Source: Candidatus Cloacimonadota bacterium
Lineage (GTDB): Bacteria; Cloacimonadota; Cloacimonadia; Cloacimonadales; Cloacimonadaceae
Assembly (NCBI GenBank): GCA_023228125.1
Contig: JALOBT010000019.1
Coordinates: 1 to 49,193, forward strand
Direction: 5' to 3'
DNA length: 49,193 bases
The notes under the pieces are model-generated. The model was not told the DNA's origin. It worked only from the letters and a program-made list of their open reading frames with translations, and did no database searches. The translations under genes and the position numbers were made by a program. Position 1 is the first letter of the stretch, and every line of letters starts with the position of its first letter. Shown here piece after piece: positions 6,776-16,080 of the stretch.

Positions 6776-8719
6776 ATGAGTAAAAAGAAAGAAAGTGGTA
6801 ACCGCAAAGGAAATTTAGCCCTGCTGTATGGGATGATGTTTCGCTATTGGCCCTACATCATCGCTGGCCTGGTGACGATGGTATTATTTGCACTCTTTAG
6901 CGGAGTCAGCATCACCGTCTTGGTTCCCCTCTTTGACTATGTGTTCAATCCCAACAAACCCCCGATAGAGTATCACAATACCAGCGAGATCTTAGCAGCT
7001 CTGAGCCAGGCCTTTAGCAGCTTTGGTGATAGCATTGGCTCGATCTGGCAGATCCGGGGCCTGGGCGAGATCAGTCCGCTCTGGGAAAGTCTCAAAGAGC
7101 TGATGTTGGTCAGCGATTCCTTGTCTTTGCTATACCTGCTCTGCATCGTGATTGTGGTGCTGATCTTGCTCAAGAATATCGCCTTTTTTGCCAACCGCAG
7201 CTTCTTTGTAATGTTGCGCGGTAAGACCATCCGGGATATGCGCAACCACATGTTCCGCCGGTATTTAAATCAATCTTTGGAGTTCTTCAGCAAGAACCAG
7301 GTGGGTGATGCCATCGTGCGCATGGTGAATGATGTGGAGATCGTCTCAAATCAGTACATTTTTGCCGTTTTCAATAGCATTCGGGATCTGAGCACCGTGG
7401 TAGTTTACATGTATATCGCGCTCTTTTTGAATGCCCGGCTTTTTGCTTACAGCATCCTGGTGGTACCGATTTTGACCTTTACCATCGGCTTTTTGGGCAA
7501 GAAAATCAAGAAGTATTCCAAGCGCATCCAGATTCAGATTTCGATGATGTTCAGCGTGGTGGAAGAGGTGCTGAACAGCATCAAGATCGTGAAGGCTTTT
7601 CGGCGTGAAGAGCAGGAATATCAGGCTTTTGAGAAGATCAATAGCAAGCATCTGAGACAGTGGCAAAAGTCGCAGATTTATGCGGCAATGAATGTGCCTT
7701 TTTCGGAGCTCAACTCTGCGATCACGGGTGTGGTGGTGGTGATCATCGGGGGTGGAATGATCCTAAATCCCGAGATCAATTTCTCCCTGGGAGACTTTAC
7801 TGCCTTTCTATTTGCCGTGTTTTCCATGCTGCATCCTTTAAAAAGCATCACCAATCTTTATACCGAGATCAAGAAGGCGGGAGTCTCGCTGGACCGCATT
7901 GCATTGGTCTTGAACCACGAGTCCAGCATCCGTGATGAAGCAGATTCGGTGCCCAAAAAGCAGTTTGAGGATCGCATAGCCTTTGAACATGTGGATTTTT
8001 ATTACAAGCCGGGGGAGTATGTCCTAAAAGACCTGAACCTTATCATTCGCAAGGGTGTCAAGCTCGCCTTTGTAGGAGCTTCCGGAGGTGGAAAAACCAC
8101 AGTGACAAACCTGATCAACCGCATGTATGACGTCAAAGCTGGGCGCATCTTACTTGATGGTATCGACATCAGGAAAATCAAGCTGGACGACCTGCGTAAT
8201 CTCTTTGGCGTGGTGACCCAGGACTCAGTCTTATTCACCAAAACAGTGCGTGAAAACATCGCCTATGGCACTCATAAGCAGCTAACAGATGATGAGATAC
8301 GTGAGGCAGCACGGATTGCCCATGCCGATGAATTTATCCAGCATTTCCCCCAGCAATATGATCAGCTTTTGGATATCAAAGGCCTGAACCTTTCCGGCGG
8401 GCAAAAACAGCGTTTGTGCATCGCCCGCGCCATCGTGGGCAATCCCCCCATTTTGATCTTTGATGAAGCCACCAGCGCGCTGGATACCGAAAGCGAACGC
8501 ATGGTGCAAGAGGCCATCGATGAAGCTACCAAAAACCGTACTGTAATCCTGATCGCCCACCGACTTTCCACCATCCTGGCCGCGGACAAAATCGTGGTGC
8601 TGGAAGAGGGCAAGATCATTGATGCAGGCAGTCACAAAGAGCTTTTGGAACGCTGCCAGAGATATCAGACTCTATACAATTTGCAGTTCAATCAAGTAAG
8701 GAGCAGCCATGAAAATTAG
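6776..8719 (+). CDS. msbA: MsbA-like lipid/LPS ABC exporter (fused permease and ATPase)
   Basis: 647 residues from the ATG at 6776. An N-terminal six-helix transmembrane domain (about residues 20-330) is followed by an ATP-binding domain. That domain has Walker A GASGGGKTT (~433-441), signature LSGGQKQR (~538), Walker B ILIFDEATSALD (~560) and the H-loop IAHRLST. Length and half-transporter layout fit MsbA, which flips lipid A-core across the inner membrane as a homodimer. It starts an LPS/glycan gene cluster and overlaps the next gene by 11 nt, supporting that role. The frame extends further upstream, but that part covers the tRNA and terminator, so the start after the terminator is right. 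Another type I exporter substrate cannot be excluded. Confidence 0.85.
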   Translation: MSKKKESGNRKGNLALLYGMMFRYWPYIIAGLVTMVLFALFSGVSITVLVPLFDYVFNPNKPPIEYHNTSEILAALSQAFSSFGDSIGSIWQIRGLGEISPLWESLKELMLVSDSLSLLYLLCIVIVVLILLKNIAFFANRSFFVMLRGKTIRDMRNHMFRRYLNQSLEFFSKNQVGDAIVRMVNDVEIVSNQYIFAVFNSIRDLSTVVVYMYIALFLNARLFAYSILVVPILTFTIGFLGKKIKKYSKRIQIQISMMFSVVEEVLNSIKIVKAFRREEQEYQAFEKINSKHLRQWQKSQIYAAMNVPFSELNSAITGVVVVIIGGGMILNPEINFSLGDFTAFLFAVFSMLHPLKSITNLYTEIKKAGVSLDRIALVLNHESSIRDEADSVPKKQFEDRIAFEHVDFYYKPGEYVLKDLNLIIRKGVKLAFVGASGGGKTTVTNLINRMYDVKAGRILLDGIDIRKIKLDDLRNLFGVVTQDSVLFTKTVRENIAYGTHKQLTDDEIREAARIAHADEFIQHFPQQYDQLLDIKGLNLSGGQKQRLCIARAIVGNPPILIFDEATSALDTESERMVQEAIDEATKNRTVILIAHRLSTILAADKIVVLEEGKIIDAGSHKELLERCQRYQTLYNLQFNQVRSSHEN

Positions 8720-9647
8720 CGGATTTTCCTTTGTTCGCAATGCCGAAATACTTTACTATCCCATAGCGGAGGCCATCCGCTCCATCCTCCCCATCTGTGA
8801 TGAATTCGTGATCGCAGTGGGCAAGGGCGAAGAGAATGATCATACCCGCGAGATCATCGCAGCCATAGGAGACCCCAAGATCCGCATCATCGATACCGTC
8901 TGGGAGGAAAAGTATTGCACACGTGGCATGATCAATTCCTATCAGACCGATATTGCGATGCAGGCTTGCTCTGGAGATTGGCTCTTTTATGTGCAAGCCG
9001 ATGAAGTGGTGCATGAAAAGTATCTACCGGTGATCAAAGCCCGTTGTGAAGAGCTTCTACACGACAAAGAGGTGGAAGGTCTGCTCTTTAATTACACCCA
9101 TTTTTGGGGAGATTATCAGCACTATCACGCCGGGCATGGCTGGTATCCCTGGGAAATCCGCATCGTGCGCAATCTGCCCAAGATCCACTCCTATCAGAGC
9201 GCGCAAAGCTTTCGCTGGTTTGAGACATACGACAATCCACGTCAGGAAACCGGCACCCGCAAGCTGAATGTAGCCAAGGTGGACGCCTATATCTACCATT
9301 ACGGATGGGTGCGCCCGCCGCATTTGATGAGGAACAAATGCAAGGCACTGGATTCCGTTCATATGGGAAAAGGCAAGGCGGAAAAGCACTACATTAGTGT
9401 GCCAGAGTATTTTGACTATGGGCCGCTGGATAGGCTGGGACGCTTTGCCGGAAGCCATCCCGCGGTGATGCAGGAGATGATCGCGCGCTTTGATTGGCAG
9501 GATAAACTGCAATATTCCGGCCAGCCGCATCCCGCACGCATCTTGCACAAGCATGAGACTCTGAGATATCGCTCTATCTCGCTCTTGGAAAAGCTGATCG
9601 GGCCGATCGGAACCTTTAAGAACTACAAACTGCTCAAACGTTTGTGA
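8709..9647 (+). CDS. glycosyltransferase, family 2-like
   Basis: 312 residues, with AAGGAG placed 5 nt before the ATG inside the end of the ABC exporter gene. The N-terminus (KISGFSFVRNAEILYYP) and the segment DWLFYVQADEVVHEKY around residues 92-107 fit a GT-A fold nucleotide-sugar transferase in which QADE takes the place of the usual DXD metal site. There is no transmembrane segment, so it is probably cytosolic or membrane-peripheral. The context of MsbA and WaaF-like genes points to LPS core or another surface glycan. Donor and acceptor cannot be told. Confidence 0.8.
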   Translation: MKISGFSFVRNAEILYYPIAEAIRSILPICDEFVIAVGKGEENDHTREIIAAIGDPKIRIIDTVWEEKYCTRGMINSYQTDIAMQACSGDWLFYVQADEVVHEKYLPVIKARCEELLHDKEVEGLLFNYTHFWGDYQHYHAGHGWYPWEIRIVRNLPKIHSYQSAQSFRWFETYDNPRQETGTRKLNVAKVDAYIYHYGWVRPPHLMRNKCKALDSVHMGKGKAEKHYISVPEYFDYGPLDRLGRFAGSHPAVMQEMIARFDWQDKLQYSGQPHPARILHKHETLRYRSISLLEKLIGPIGTFKNYKLLKRL

Positions 9648-10357
9648 TGGCAAAACTCTCGGCAGTATTGATCACCAAAAACGAAAGCGCAAACATCGCT
9701 GCTTGCCTGAAGACTCTGGCCTGGGCGGATGAGATTGTGGTGCTGGATACAGGTAGCGAAGATGATACCATGCAAATAGCGGAAAAGCTGGGGGCTCAAG
9801 TATTTAAGCTGGGGCAGTGGGAAGGCTTTGGCAAGGCGAAACAACATGCGGTGGACCTGGCGACTAACGATTGGATACTCAGCATCGATGCCGATGAACG
9901 CCTGAGTGCTGAGCTGCAAAAGGAACTGATAGCTCTGCGTGAAAGAGATTTTGAACACAAAGCCTGGCATCTGAAACGGCGCAGCTACTATTTGGGCAAG
10001 CCAATCCGCTTTTGCGGCTGGCAGAATGACGCTCCGCTGCGGGTTTTCAACCGTACAAAAGGTGGCTTCAACGACCTTGTGGTGCACGAAGGCATCAAGG
10101 TGCAACAGAGCCATGATACCTGCCAAAATCTGATGCTCCACCTCACCTATCCTACCCTGGATAGCCATTTCCGCAAGATTCGCTTTTATGCCGAATTGGC
10201 TGATCAAAAGAAGGAATCCTCTCCAGTGGCTGCTTTAAGAGCAGCCCATAAGTTCTTCAAAATGTATATAATTAAGCTGGGTTTCCTGGATGGATGGCAG
10301 GGCTTTTTGCTCTGTAAAAACTCCGCCTGGGGCATTTGGTACAAGTACAAGCGATGA
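9647..10357 (+). CDS. WaaE/KdtX-type LPS core glycosyltransferase (GT2)
   Basis: 236 residues. ATG at 9647 shares a base with the previous stop (TGATG); an in-frame GTG one codon earlier is less likely. Typical of the WaaE/KdtX group: VLITKNESANI at the N-terminus, WADEIVVLDTGSEDDT, and the metal-binding motif SIDADERLSAEL around residue 85. Family members add a hexose to the inner core of LPS using UDP-glucose or a similar donor. Its place between another GT2 and a GT4 gene supports LPS core assembly. The exact sugar is not determinable. Confidence 0.85.
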   Translation: MAKLSAVLITKNESANIAACLKTLAWADEIVVLDTGSEDDTMQIAEKLGAQVFKLGQWEGFGKAKQHAVDLATNDWILSIDADERLSAELQKELIALRERDFEHKAWHLKRRSYYLGKPIRFCGWQNDAPLRVFNRTKGGFNDLVVHEGIKVQQSHDTCQNLMLHLTYPTLDSHFRKIRFYAELADQKKESSPVAALRAAHKFFKMYIIKLGFLDGWQGFLLCKNSAWGIWYKYKR

Positions 10358-11445
10358 AACAGCCGGCAGTATTGCACGTCGATCCTGAACTGCAGTGGCG
10401 AGGCGGCCAACAGCAGGCCTTGTATCTGCATCTGGGCATGCTTGCCCGGGGCTACAAATCCGGCTTTATCTGCAATCCGGATTCTGAACTGGCGCAGCGG
10501 CTAAAACAGCACAATGCCGGCTATCACTGCATTCGTCACCGTTTTGAATTGGATATAGTGGCAGGGTTTCAGCTTGCTCATTATGCCAGGGCTCATGCTT
10601 ACAATATCCTGCATCTGCACAGCGGTCACGCCCTTAGCTGGGGATTGCTGGCCAAGCTCTTTTACCCAAAACTAAAGCTGGTAGCCGCACGCAGGGTGGA
10701 TTTTCATATCAGTAATAACTTCATCTCCCGCTGGAAATACACCGGCTCCGGGGTAAATGCCATCGTCGCTATTTCGAAAAACATCCGTAATGTGATGCTG
10801 CAGGATGGAGTACCGGAAGCCAAAATCCGGCTCATCTACAGCGGAGTGGATACGCATAAGTTTGACCATATTGTGCCCGAGCTCAACTATCGGCAACATT
10901 GGCAGATACCAGAGGAAGCCATCATCGTGGGCACTGTCGCCGCTTTTGTAGCGCACAAGGATTATCGGAACTTCTTTGCGGCCGCAGCCATAGCTCTCAA
11001 AAGCGATCCCAATCTGCACTTTGTAGCGGTGGGCGATGGCATCCAATTGCAGATCATGAAGGATCTGGCAGCAGAACTAAATATTGCCGACAAGGTCTGC
11101 TTTACCGGCTTTCAGGACAAGGTGGGCAGCCACCTCAAAGCCTTTGATATCTTCGTGATCGCCTCCAAAAAAGAAGGCTTGGGGACCTCCGTGCTGGACG
11201 CAATGAGTGTGGGGCTACCTGTGATCGGAACCCGCGCTGGAGGCATTGCTGAGATGATCGAAGATGGCAAGAGTGGCCTCTTGGTGGAAGCCAGAAACAG
11301 TGAAGCCCTGGCCAGAGCTATTCTGAAGCTTGCAGCAGATAAAGATCTGCGTAAGCACTTGGGCAGCAATGCCCTGAAACGAGTACAAGATTTCAGCAAA
11401 GAACAAATGGTGGATGACAATATCCGCCTTTATGAGGAGCTATGA
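10354..11445 (+). CDS. glycosyltransferase, family 4 (GT-B fold)
   Basis: 363 residues from the ATG at 10354, which overlaps the preceding stop (ATGA). The N-terminal half begins VLHVDPELQWRGGQQQ. The C-terminal half carries the GT4 signature around KKEGLGTSVLDAMSVGLPVI followed by GGIAEMIEDGKSGLLV. The E-x7-E pattern is present only in part, with EG...LDAM where E/A variation is common. Such enzymes transfer a sugar from a nucleotide donor with retention. The operon implies LPS or surface polysaccharide synthesis. Confidence 0.85.
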   Translation: MKQPAVLHVDPELQWRGGQQQALYLHLGMLARGYKSGFICNPDSELAQRLKQHNAGYHCIRHRFELDIVAGFQLAHYARAHAYNILHLHSGHALSWGLLAKLFYPKLKLVAARRVDFHISNNFISRWKYTGSGVNAIVAISKNIRNVMLQDGVPEAKIRLIYSGVDTHKFDHIVPELNYRQHWQIPEEAIIVGTVAAFVAHKDYRNFFAAAAIALKSDPNLHFVAVGDGIQLQIMKDLAAELNIADKVCFTGFQDKVGSHLKAFDIFVIASKKEGLGTSVLDAMSVGLPVIGTRAGGIAEMIEDGKSGLLVEARNSEALARAILKLAADKDLRKHLGSNALKRVQDFSKEQMVDDNIRLYEEL

Positions 11446-12443
11446 TCAAGCGCATTCTTATCATCCAAACCGCCTTTATCGGCGATGTGATCCTGATCAC
11501 TCCTTTGATCCGGGCAGTAAAGAAACTTTATCCTAGGGCCGCCATTGATGCTTTGGTGGTACCTGGAGCAGCGGGGCTCCTCAAAAACAATCCTTATCTT
11601 AGTGAGGTGCTGAGCTACTCAAAACGGGATAGAGCGCTGCTCAGCATGGGGCATATGATCTCACTGCTCAAAGCCAAAGGCTACGACATGGCGATCTCCC
11701 CACACAGCTCTGGGCGCACGCATCTGCTGATGTACCTGGCCCGCATCCCGCAGCGCCTTGGTTTCGATCGTGGCACCATGCCTTTTTTACTTACAGCCAA
11801 AACTCCGCATCCCAGAGGGATACACAAAGCCAAGAAGAATCTCGCTCTGCTGGGGCCCATATCTAAACAAGAATTTGATCCTCAGACCGAGCTTTTCCCT
11901 TCTGCGGAGGATAAAGCCAAGATAAATGATCTACTAACTCCTCTTTATGGCCAAGAGCTGATCGCCCTGGCTCCGGGATCGGTGTGGGCTACTAAATGCT
12001 GGCCCGTGGAATACTATGCCGAACTTGCCAGGACTTTGTCTCAGAGGGGATATGGCATACTTCTGATCGGTGGGAAAGAAGACAAGCCTAAGTGCGATAT
12101 CATCCAGCAAAGCTGCCCGAATGCCGTCAATTTGGCAGGCAGGACGAATCTTCTGGAAAGCGCAGCTGCGATCGCCCAATGCAAACTGATGATCTGTAAT
12201 GACAGCGGTGCATTGCATATCGCAAACGCCATGCAGACCAGAGTGATAGCCTTCTTTGGGCCCACCGTGCAGAGCCTGGGCTACTTCCCCTTTGGAGCCC
12301 AGGACAAAGTCTTTGAGACAGATCTGGATTGCCGCCCCTGCAGCTCGCATGGCCCGCAAAAATGCCCTCTAAAACACCATAATTGCATGAAACTGCTAAG
12401 GCCAGACAATGTGTTAGACTATATCTTGGAGCATCTTACATGA
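11442..12443 (+). CDS. waaF: ADP-heptose:LPS heptosyltransferase (GT9, WaaF-like)
   Basis: 333 residues with GAGG 4 nt before the ATG, overlapping the GT4 stop. It starts RILIIQTAFIGDVILITPL, the classic GT9 N-terminus. It has APGSVWATKCWP in the middle, NDSGALHIANAMQ near residue 250, and FGPT, all typical of heptosyltransferase II. It adds L-glycero-D-manno-heptose to the inner core on the cytoplasmic face. It is direct evidence that the organism makes a heptose-containing LPS core. A cysteine-rich tail (CRPCSSHGPQKCPLKHHNC) is common in this group. Confidence 0.9.
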   Translation: MIKRILIIQTAFIGDVILITPLIRAVKKLYPRAAIDALVVPGAAGLLKNNPYLSEVLSYSKRDRALLSMGHMISLLKAKGYDMAISPHSSGRTHLLMYLARIPQRLGFDRGTMPFLLTAKTPHPRGIHKAKKNLALLGPISKQEFDPQTELFPSAEDKAKINDLLTPLYGQELIALAPGSVWATKCWPVEYYAELARTLSQRGYGILLIGGKEDKPKCDIIQQSCPNAVNLAGRTNLLESAAAIAQCKLMICNDSGALHIANAMQTRVIAFFGPTVQSLGYFPFGAQDKVFETDLDCRPCSSHGPQKCPLKHHNCMKLLRPDNVLDYILEHLT

Positions 12444-13480
12444 AAGAACTTTATATCTTAACTGGTTACGAGGGCTTCATCGGCCAGACCCGCAAACCCT
12501 GGGTGAGCATCGATACCAAGGCCTTTATCTGCGAACTCGAAGGTAGCGGCATCAAGGTGCATCAGCATGAATTTCATGAGGTGATCAGCGGGCAGGTGCA
12601 GATCAGGGATAGCCTGGTTTTCTATAGCTTTAGCCACCGTTTGAACCTGCAACATTATATCCGGGATTGCCTGATGCACCTACTGGCTTTGGGAAACACC
12701 CTGATCCCTTCCTTTGAGCTCTTCTGCTGCCATGAAAACAAGGGCTGGCAGGAGCTACTCAAGCGGCAATTGGGCATCAAGAGCCTCGAATGTCAGTACT
12801 TTAGCAGCACACGGGAGCTGGACACAGCAAAGCTTAAGTTCCCCCTGGTCTTCAAGACTCTGCGGGGGTCAAATAGCACCGGAGTGGCCTTGGTGAATTC
12901 CATCTCCGATCTTGAACATGAACTCAATAAACGCTTGAAATCTATAAGTTTTATGCAAAGGATAGATTTCTGGCGCCGCAAACATCTGCGGCTACATAAA
13001 CACTTCCTTGGCTATCCCGGTTACGACCTTCGCAAAGACGCTGTTGCCTATCAGGATTACATGCGCATCGAGCTGCCCTTTGTGCTGCAAGAGTACATCC
13101 CAGGACTGAGCTACGACTACAGAGTCATCATCCTGGGCGAGAAGTACTTCATCAGCAAACGCCATACCAAAGCTGGGGATTTCAGAGCCAGTGGAGCCAA
13201 GCTCTTTGATTTTGACATCCAAGAGCCCAAGGCCGTATTGGATAAGGCCAAGTCCCTTTATGAGATATTTCACGCACCCTTTCTCTCTGTCGATCTGGGC
13301 GAAAACAAAGCGGGAGAGCTCTTTCTCTTTGAATATCAAGCCGCCCATTTTGGCATCAATGCGATCGTCAGAGGCAGGGGCTATTACACCTGCGAAGGCC
13401 ATGACTGGCTTTTCCATCAGGAAAAACAAAGCTTTGAGCAATATCTGGCTCAGGGTCTTATCCACTATCTGGAGCCCTGA
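12440..13480 (+). CDS. ATP-grasp domain protein (possible glycan/peptide ligase)
   Basis: 346 residues. ATG at 12440 overlaps the waaF-like stop, with GGAG 8 nt upstream. ATP-grasp features are visible: KFPLVFKTLRGSNSTGVAL (nucleotide-binding lysine region, ~135-155), FVLQEYIPGLSYDYRVIILG (~215), and a metal-ligand end segment LSVDLGEN...LFLFEYQAAHFG. Family members ligate a carboxylate to an amine or thiol with ATP. Within this cluster it might decorate a surface glycan with an amino acid, but that is inference. It sits directly before a TagF-like protein. No specific subfamily is recognised. Confidence 0.75.
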   Translation: MKELYILTGYEGFIGQTRKPWVSIDTKAFICELEGSGIKVHQHEFHEVISGQVQIRDSLVFYSFSHRLNLQHYIRDCLMHLLALGNTLIPSFELFCCHENKGWQELLKRQLGIKSLECQYFSSTRELDTAKLKFPLVFKTLRGSNSTGVALVNSISDLEHELNKRLKSISFMQRIDFWRRKHLRLHKHFLGYPGYDLRKDAVAYQDYMRIELPFVLQEYIPGLSYDYRVIILGEKYFISKRHTKAGDFRASGAKLFDFDIQEPKAVLDKAKSLYEIFHAPFLSVDLGENKAGELFLFEYQAAHFGINAIVRGRGYYTCEGHDWLFHQEKQSFEQYLAQGLIHYLEP

Positions 13481-14502
13481 TGGTGCTCTCCTACTACCTG
13501 CTGAAACCCTTTTACGCCCTCGCTTGGAGGGTGCTGAATCTCTTTCAAAAAAGGCAGGAAACTCTCTTTTATTGCCATACCCCTGTCGATATGGAGAATT
13601 GGCTGCCGGTGCAGAAACACTTGAAGCCGATCAGGGTAGTTACGGATAAAGCAGACACCTACAAAGCTTTGAAGCAAAGCGGGATCAAAGTCGGCAGACT
13701 GCCTGCCTTCCCCAAAGCGGTGATCATGTGCAGAGTGTCCTCCCACAAATTCCCTTCCCAGCAGGTGCTCAAGATCGGCATGACCCACGGTGCCTACCAT
13801 TTCAAACGCATGACTTCCGCGCAGAATTACCGCCCCTTCAGCCTCTATCTCTTTACCAGCCAGCGGGATCTGGAGAATGCGCAGAAGATCGGAGTCACCA
13901 TGGGCAAGGTAGGAGGATTTCCCAAGCTGGATCCCTATCTCCCTGTGAAACATACTGATGCTAAAGATCTTGCGAATAGAAAAGCGCGGATACTGTTTAC
14001 CGCTACTTACGAGCAAAGCGGCATGAGCGCCATCCAGCATTGGCTACCGCAGCTACCCGAACTCACTGATAAATATGAAATCTATGTAAGCGTGCACCCT
14101 TGGACATGTAAAACTTATATCGATGCCCTTAAAGCTATGCCGCAGGTGCATTATATCCAGGGCAGCCCTCTCCCCTACATCCAAAAGGCCGATCTCTGCG
14201 TGGTGGATACCTCCTCGATCATCGCCGAATGCACCGCTTTGGGCAAGCCTCTGATCAGTTGGATATTGCCAGATTCTCCCCGGATGGTGCCTGAAATCAA
14301 GGAGATCTTAGACAAAATCAGCATTCGGATCAAGGAGATCTCAGAACTAAGGCCGGCTATCGCAAGGATCATTACCGAGCCGGATATGTTCAGCCCAGAA
14401 CGTGTCTGGGCAAATACCATCTTCTTTGATGCCCTGGATGGCAAGGCGGGAAAACGATCTGCACAGGCTATCATCAAACTATTACCGGATTTAAAATTAT
14501 GA
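13480..14502 (+). CDS. CDP-glycerol glycerophosphotransferase-like (TagB/TagF-like) protein
   Basis: 340 residues; ATG at 13480 shares its A with the previous TGA. It has a GT-B-like layout: a nucleotide-binding C-terminal half with YIQKADLCVVDTSSIIAE and CTALGKPLISW resembles the TagB/TagF and capsule polyol-phosphate transferase group. The N-terminus has a short hydrophobic stretch that may associate with the membrane. The canonical His-rich motifs are not clearly seen, so the donor could differ from CDP-glycerol. Context suggests modification of LPS or another envelope glycan. Confidence 0.6.
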   Translation: MVLSYYLLKPFYALAWRVLNLFQKRQETLFYCHTPVDMENWLPVQKHLKPIRVVTDKADTYKALKQSGIKVGRLPAFPKAVIMCRVSSHKFPSQQVLKIGMTHGAYHFKRMTSAQNYRPFSLYLFTSQRDLENAQKIGVTMGKVGGFPKLDPYLPVKHTDAKDLANRKARILFTATYEQSGMSAIQHWLPQLPELTDKYEIYVSVHPWTCKTYIDALKAMPQVHYIQGSPLPYIQKADLCVVDTSSIIAECTALGKPLISWILPDSPRMVPEIKEILDKISIRIKEISELRPAIARIITEPDMFSPERVWANTIFFDALDGKAGKRSAQAIIKLLPDLKL

Positions 14503-15242
14503 AGCTTTGCGACGCTCACTGCCATCTGGCGAATCTGGCCGAGGTCATGCCCTTAAAGACTCTTGTGGAAGAAGCGGCCGAGCTGGGCATCACCCACTTT
14601 CTCTCCTCTGCTTTGCGCAAGAGCGAACTGGAATACTATACAGAGCTTACCGATGTCACCGATAGCAAGGTGCTTTACAGTGCCGGCATCCATCCTTTTT
14701 TCGAGGCTTGCGATCTTGAATATGCCGATTTGGAAGAATTGTGTCAGCGGAATCTGATCTGGGCCATCGGAGAGATCGGCCTGGATCGCGGCAATCCTGA
14801 ATATGCCGTGATGGAGAAGATCTTTGTGCGCCAACTGGATCTGGCCATGGACTACCGCCTGCCTGTGGTGCTGCACATCGTGGGACATCAGCAACAGGCT
14901 TTTGACATCCTGCGTTCTTACCCTCTCAAGTTTCTCATCCACGGCTATGCTGGTTCGTTGCAAGCTTTTAACACATTCACACGTCTGGATAGTTACTTCA
15001 CCATCTCCGAGCGCGTCCTCAAAGAGGATAAACACGATCTGCTCAAGGCTATGCTGAAAAGCAGACGTTTCCTGTTTGAATCTGACATTACCCAATACTA
15101 TGTGAAAGAGGGAGAAGCAAATCCGCTGCTCAGAGCACAAGCTGTATTGGACGAAGTCGCTGAGCTCTATAATATCGATCCTGCCATCCTGATCAGCATT
15201 CAGGCTGCGAACTACCAAGCACTTACGGGATACTCTCTATGA
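14499..15242 (+). CDS. tatD: TatD-family metal-dependent hydrolase
   Basis: 247 residues; the start overlaps the previous stop as ATGA. TatD features are present: the DAHCHL metal motif at residues 4-9, AGIHPFF near 65, a catalytic Glu in AIGEIGLDRG near 90, VVLHIVGH, FLIHGYAGS, and a late ESDITQYY carrying the last metal-ligand Asp. The family are cytosolic 3'-5' DNA/RNA exonucleases acting in DNA repair or RNA quality control. It is a probable housekeeping rider on the glycan operon. Confidence 0.85.
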   Translation: MKLCDAHCHLANLAEVMPLKTLVEEAAELGITHFLSSALRKSELEYYTELTDVTDSKVLYSAGIHPFFEACDLEYADLEELCQRNLIWAIGEIGLDRGNPEYAVMEKIFVRQLDLAMDYRLPVVLHIVGHQQQAFDILRSYPLKFLIHGYAGSLQAFNTFTRLDSYFTISERVLKEDKHDLLKAMLKSRRFLFESDITQYYVKEGEANPLLRAQAVLDEVAELYNIDPAILISIQAANYQALTGYSL

Positions 15243-16024
15243 CCGATTTCTCCCGCACCGAAACCTTGATCGGCACTGACGCCCTTGAGCTGCTAAAAAG
15301 CACCTCAGTCTGCATTGCCGGGCTGGGCGGAGTAGGCTCTTATGCCGTGGAAGCATTGGCGCGAGCTGGCCTTGGCAGCTTTATCCTGATCGATTTTGAT
15401 ACCATAGGTCCCAGCAATCTCAATCGCCAACTTCTGGCCACTCTGGATACCATCGGAAAACACAAGACAGAGCTCATGAAAGCGCGCATTTTGCAGATCA
15501 ACGCAGAGGCTGAGATCACGACCCATCAGGTGTTTCTGGATAGTGAAAACAGGGCTGAACTTACGGCTGGTGCGGACTACATTATCGATGCTATCGACAG
15601 TCTGGGCCCCAAGATCGGGCTTCTGGAAGACCTGGCCAAAAGAGGCGCCAGGTTCATCTCTGTGATGGGCGCTGGAAACAGGCTGGATCCCACCCTCATT
15701 CATCTGGATAAAATCTCGAAAAGCTATAACTGTCCTCTCGCCCGCAGAGTGCGCAAGTTCCTGCGCCGCAGAGGTGTAAAGCTTGATTTCCCTTGTGTGT
15801 ATTCCTCAGAATTAGCTTTGATCCCAGATGAGGAGATTGCCGGCGATGAGGAGCTGATCATTGAGCGGGGCAGAAAGCGGCAGATCATCGGGTCTATCAG
15901 CTACATGCCTGCGATAATGGGCATGGTAGCAGCGAGTTGGGTGATCAATAGCGTGGTGAAGGACGCTGGATTCGTTTGCGTCTCGTGTCGAACAAGGCCG
16001 GAGGCCTTGACAAAAGGTGAGTAA
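15239..16024 (+). CDS. tcdA: tRNA threonylcarbamoyladenosine dehydratase-like (TcdA/ThiF/HesA family)
   Basis: 261 residues, overlapping tatD by 4 nt. A Rossmann ATP-binding motif VCIAGLGGVGSYAVEALARA (~23-42), the FDTIGPSNLNRQL segment, and MGAGNRLDP near 150 are characteristic of TcdA, which uses ATP to cyclise t6A37 to ct6A in tRNAs reading ANN codons. Other E1-like sulfur-transfer roles are possible. Odd feature: about the last 20 codons (from nt ~15966) lie inside a dispersed hairpin repeat that recurs at 29.7-30.3 kb, so the C-terminal tail and stop codon come from repeat sequence. Confidence 0.85.
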   Translation: MTDFSRTETLIGTDALELLKSTSVCIAGLGGVGSYAVEALARAGLGSFILIDFDTIGPSNLNRQLLATLDTIGKHKTELMKARILQINAEAEITTHQVFLDSENRAELTAGADYIIDAIDSLGPKIGLLEDLAKRGARFISVMGAGNRLDPTLIHLDKISKSYNCPLARRVRKFLRRRGVKLDFPCVYSSELALIPDEEIAGDEELIIERGRKRQIIGSISYMPAIMGMVAASWVINSVVKDAGFVCVSCRTRPEALTKGE

Positions 16025-16080
16025 GGCTTGATACACGTGAGCTGGTCTTGTGCTCTGCAAGCGAGGACGGTTGCAATCCA
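15966..16080 (+). repeat. composite hairpin repeat (family at 16, 30 and 46 kb), single full unit
   Basis: This unit contains, in order: GCTGGATTCG, the stem-end CGTCTCGTGTCGA, the perfect hairpin CAAGGCC-GGA-GGCCTTG (near 15991-16007), a purine-rich spacer, and the core TGCAAGCGAG...TTGCAATCC. The same order occurs in each 116-nt unit at 29735-30252, where the second hairpin is CAAGACC-AAA-GGTCTTG. The paired G-C to A-T change keeps the stem. It overlaps the 3' end of the TcdA-like gene. Confidence 0.8.
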
